From: Phycisphaerales bacterium UBA7708
Lineage (GTDB): Bacteria > Planctomycetota > Phycisphaerae > Sedimentisphaerales > Anaerohalosphaeraceae
Assembly: GCA_002482415.1 (NCBI GenBank)
Contig: DLFY01000260.1
Span: forward strand, 8,310 to 33,965
DNA: 25,656 nt
Direction of reading: 5' to 3'
This document shows positions 23,738-25,656 of this stretch, one piece after another. The position numbers and the translations under genes were made by a program. Within the stretch, counting starts at the first letter, position 1. Each line of letters starts with the position of its first letter. A model generated the notes under the pieces. It was not told the DNA's origin. It saw only the letters and a program-made list of their open reading frames with translations, and made no database searches.

Positions 23738-23780
23738 GGGGCAGGCACCTTTTATTCTCCTTTTATTAGGCAGCTGTCCC
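23738..23780. repeat. REP-like imperfect hairpin
   Basis: GGGGCAG-GCA-CCT (23738-23750) pairs with AGG-CAG-CTGTCCC (23768-23780) around an A/T-rich loop of 17 bases containing two TTTTATT copies. GGGGCAGGCACCT resembles REP sequences mobilised by REP-associated tyrosine transposases as I remember them. It lies between the two AT-rich genes, outside any coding sequence. Confidence 0.4.
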
Positions 23781-23802
23781 TGGTTTCCCTATTTCTGCCC
23801 AG

Positions 23803-24186
23803 CTATAACAAATTTTTCACAAAACGTTTGCCGTATAACACGCCAATCACTCGCTTTTCATCTTTGTCAACAAAAACAATCGCACCGCCATCTCGCACTC
23901 CCCGTTCATAAAAGATAACCGCAAAATAATCTTTGTCCATCAGGCCATAGTCTTTCAGCATTTCCGGATAACGCGACACCCAGGCATTCCAGAAGGCATT
24001 GTCGGGTTCATTGATCAGGACATGGTTTTCGTTAATATAATAACTGGATTGATTTAAGTGTTCTATGGCAATTTTCGAGGCTTGTTCAAAAGACAGGGGA
24101 AATTGTTTCAGCTTTCCATTCGTATTAGAACAGCATCCACAGAAGAACATCGTGATGCTCAACAATATTATTTTGGAATTTTTCAT
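23803..24186 (-). CDS. Small hypothetical lipoprotein
   Basis: A 127-residue envelope protein. The N-terminus MKNSKIILLSITMFFCGCCS is a lipoprotein-type signal with Cys18 the likeliest lipidation site (FCGC; Cys19 alternative). The mature part has an N-terminal helix (LSFEQASKIAIEHLNQSS), a Tyr/Trp-rich middle (NAFWNAWVSRYPEML) and a C-terminal two-strand section (DYFAVIFYERGV, GGAIVFVDKDEKRVIGVLYG), a PepSY- or cystatin-like topology in rough outline. No family is confidently recognised. GAAAAGGAGATAAT precedes the ATG, a near-perfect ribosome-binding site, so it is very likely a real expressed gene. Like its neighbour it is AT-rich, and the two may have arrived together. Confidence 0.75.
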   Translation of the reverse strand: MKNSKIILLSITMFFCGCCSNTNGKLKQFPLSFEQASKIAIEHLNQSSYYINENHVLINEPDNAFWNAWVSRYPEMLKDYGLMDKDYFAVIFYERGVRDGGAIVFVDKDEKRVIGVLYGKRFVKNLL

Positions 24187-24536
24187 ATTATCTCCTTTTC
24201 AACAGATATCCCGCCATCAACGATTTATTTGTCGATCATCCGGGCCGGTTATGCCCGCACTATTTTTCATTCAACACATTCCAACGTATTGCTCTGACAC
24301 CCATCCATCCTGCACGTCCCGCAAAAACAAAACCGCCCCCTATTGTCACTACTTCCCCTGCAAAGTCAACCCCTTTCTTACGCCGGTGCGGGCTAATTTT
24401 GGCGGTTTTTATGTGCAAAACGGCGTTCTCTTTAAAGCCCAAAATGATATACTTAATAAAGGGTGAGATTTCCGCACAACAACGTGAGACTGATGAGGTC
24501 TCGATAAAATAACAACTTTATTTTTGGAGGCAGGAA
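24187..24536. other. Divergent intergenic region upstream of the PEP-CTERM gene
   Basis: A 350-bp region shared by the minus-strand lipoprotein and the plus-strand PEP-CTERM gene. It contains AAAACCGCC (24329-24337) and GGCGGTTTT (24401-24409) as 9-bp inverted arms 63 bases apart. A TATACT (24448-24453) is a possible plus-strand -10 box with a weak -35 (TTCTCT, 24426-24431, 16-base spacer). A small leader hairpin GAGAC/GTCTC lies at 24486-24502. The strong Shine-Dalgarno GGAGG is at 24526-24530, 6 bases before the ATG. No gene is seen. Confidence 0.45.
24426..24453 (+). promoter_or_regulatory. Weak candidate promoter for the PEP-CTERM gene
   Basis: TATACT (24448-24453) with poor -35 TTCTCT (24426-24431) and a 16-base spacer. 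It would give a leader of about 75 bases containing the hairpin at 24486-24502. Confidence 0.25.
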
Positions 24537-25577
24537 ATGAAAAAGAGAAGCTTGTTTATTGTACTGGTCATGACGGTGGCCATGGCGCCGGCGTTTGCGG
24601 CAACCTATTACTGGACCAATGCCGCCGGGGGCAACGATTTTAGTGTCCTGGGCAACTGGAATACCAAGGCCGACGGCAGCGGCAGCATCGCAGCGGACCT
24701 GGCTGACGATACGCTGGTAATCAACAAGTCCGGGGCCGCCAACGCAGTGCTTTCCGGAACCCTGGCCAATAATCCGGCCAACGTGCAGGTGGCAACGACC
24801 GATAATGCCACCGGTGAACTGATTATTTCCGGCGGAACCCACAATATCACCAACACCCTCAGAGCCGCCATCAGCAAAACCACCACCACCGGCTATGTCA
24901 CCATCTCCGGCGGCACAATTAACGTCCTGAACAGCTATACCACCTTCGGCGATACAGGTGCTGCGTTTGTCGCCATGTCCGGCGGCATCCTCAATACCGA
25001 CCGCGTCACCTTCGGGCAAACCGCCACCTCGGCCTGCACACTGGATATGACCGGCGGAACAATGAATATCACCATCAGCGACGCCACAGCCGCCGCCACC
25101 AGCGGCGCCCTGAGAATGGGGCTGGGCAATACCCAACTCAATCTCAGCGGCTCGGCCCAAATCAATGCGCAGAAACTGAGCCTGCTCCAGGGCGGCTCGC
25201 TCAACATGAACGGCGGTACTGTGAACATTCTGGGCATTACCCCCAACGGCATCCCCGCCGGCATCGATTATTCGCTGGTCGATTTGAACACCTTTGATTT
25301 CACCGCAGATTCACTGGCACTCGGCCAGGTGCTCGGCAAAATCCAGTTCAACGCCGGCCAGTTCCTCGTGGCAGGCGACTACAGCACCCTGCTGGATGCC
25401 GCCATCGCCAGCGGCAATATCTACACCAGCGTGGCCGGCAAGAGCGTGGATGCTCAATACGCCGACGGCTATACCTCGCTGGTGCTGGTCCCCGAACCCG
25501 CGACGCTGATGCTGCTGACTCTGGGCGGCGTTATCCTGCGGCGGCAGAAGGCAAGAAACTATACCCAACGGGTATAG
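24537..25577 (+). CDS. PEP-CTERM-anchored beta-helix surface protein
   Basis: A 346-residue secreted protein. Signal peptide 1-21 (SLFIVLVMTVAMAPAFA). The mature part starts YYWTNAAGGNDFSVLGNWN, a motif typical of autotransporter-like and planctomycete surface proteins, followed by repeated SGGT/MSGG/MTGGT/MNGGT turns every 20-30 residues, which indicates a parallel beta-helix. The C-terminal sorting signal is complete: VPEP (318-321), a hydrophobic segment TLMLLTLGGVIL and basic RRQKAR, to be processed by an exosortase in the inner membrane and displayed on the surface. An extra tail NYTQRV follows the basic cluster; it and the stop codon lie within a 17-bp palindrome (25560-25576). GGAGG is 6 bases ahead of the ATG. 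A structural or adhesive role is likely; there are no catalytic motifs. Confidence 0.93.
   Translation: MKKRSLFIVLVMTVAMAPAFAATYYWTNAAGGNDFSVLGNWNTKADGSGSIAADLADDTLVINKSGAANAVLSGTLANNPANVQVATTDNATGELIISGGTHNITNTLRAAISKTTTTGYVTISGGTINVLNSYTTFGDTGAAFVAMSGGILNTDRVTFGQTATSACTLDMTGGTMNITISDATAAATSGALRMGLGNTQLNLSGSAQINAQKLSLLQGGSLNMNGGTVNILGITPNGIPAGIDYSLVDLNTFDFTADSLALGQVLGKIQFNAGQFLVAGDYSTLLDAAIASGNIYTSVAGKSVDAQYADGYTSLVLVPEPATLMLLTLGGVILRRQKARNYTQRV
25560..25576. repeat. Palindromic motif, copy 2, over the PEP-CTERM stop codon
   Basis: TATACCC-AAC-GGGTATA forms a perfect 7-bp stem with a 3-base loop and encodes the last residues YTQRV plus the first two bases of the TAG stop. Fourteen bases match the copy at 22546-22559 exactly, in inverse orientation. 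Confidence 0.6.
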
Positions 25578-25586
25578 AAGCAGATT

Positions 25587-25610
25587 AAAAATCAAAGAGC
25601 AAAAATCAAA
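25587..25610. repeat. Short A-rich direct repeat after the PEP-CTERM gene
   Basis: AAAAATCAAA occurs at 25587-25596 and 25601-25610. Together with the adjoining palindrome it looks like the start of a dispersed intergenic repeat that continues toward the window edge. No gene is visible in 25578-25656. Confidence 0.35.
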
Positions 25611-25656
25611 ATTATGGAAACCGCCGGAGGCGAAGGCTGAATTATTCTCAAGCACG

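Noticed and set aside
1..25656. CRISPR array, tRNA, rRNA or an intact transposase gene
   Set aside because: No regularly spaced repeats, no cloverleaf with CCA-type acceptor and no transposase motif were seen on reading; small repeats present are isolated. A tRNAscan or ISfinder search would settle it.

Overview
The window looks like a chromosomal piece from a Planctomycetota bacterium, most likely Phycisphaerae/Sedimentisphaerales-like. The evidence is a PEP-CTERM surface protein with beta-helix repeats, a dense set of exported glycoside hydrolases (GH116, GH27, GH97, GH3, GH43) with planctomycete-style accessory modules, Shine-Dalgarno leaders of the AAGGAG type, and a GC-rich backbone interrupted by one AT-rich patch. 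The lineage is inferred from protein style only; no rRNA or marker gene is present.

Layout. At the left edge are the 3' end of a small hypothetical gene (1-408), a gene-poor stretch with two broken reading frames (409-771), an exported alpha/beta-hydrolase (772-1698) and a DUF4239-like membrane protein (1802-2566), all on +. From 2611 to 22456 every gene is on -: a GH116 enzyme with a large inserted module, a SulP anion transporter with a STAS domain, a SYLF lipoprotein, and then the main block of seven carbohydrate-active enzymes.

Read in transcription order, that block is GH27 (22456), GH3 with malectin-like domain (20514), GH97 (17642), GH27 with NPCBM and Ig-like domains (15557), GH43 with CBM6 (13421), GH43 without signal peptide (11952) and a CE1-type esterase fused to an SGNH-like domain (10904). 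Gaps are about 60-120 bp, so this could be one operon or a few short ones. The activities (alpha-galactose, beta-xylose and arabinose removal, plus ester cleavage) fit an arabinoxylan-like hemicellulose with galactosyl and acyl side groups. No SusC/SusD pair, sugar transporter or regulator lies inside the block, so it is a SusCD-less polysaccharide-degradation locus. The target glycan is an inference.

The right side differs. 22457-23029 is non-coding, rich in small hairpins, and bounded by two near-identical direct repeats. An AT-rich pair follows: a helical-repeat-like protein whose last codons and stop are supplied by one of those repeats, and a small lipoprotein, separated by a REP-like hairpin. 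The window ends with a PEP-CTERM protein on +, whose C-terminal tail and stop codon lie inside a 17-bp palindrome that recurs at 22546-22559.

No tRNA, rRNA, CRISPR array, intact transposase or recognisable riboswitch was seen. The most interesting signals are the enzyme locus as a whole, two accessory modules that look circularly permuted inside their host enzymes (GH116 and the first GH27), and repeat sequences that form the 3' ends of two genes.
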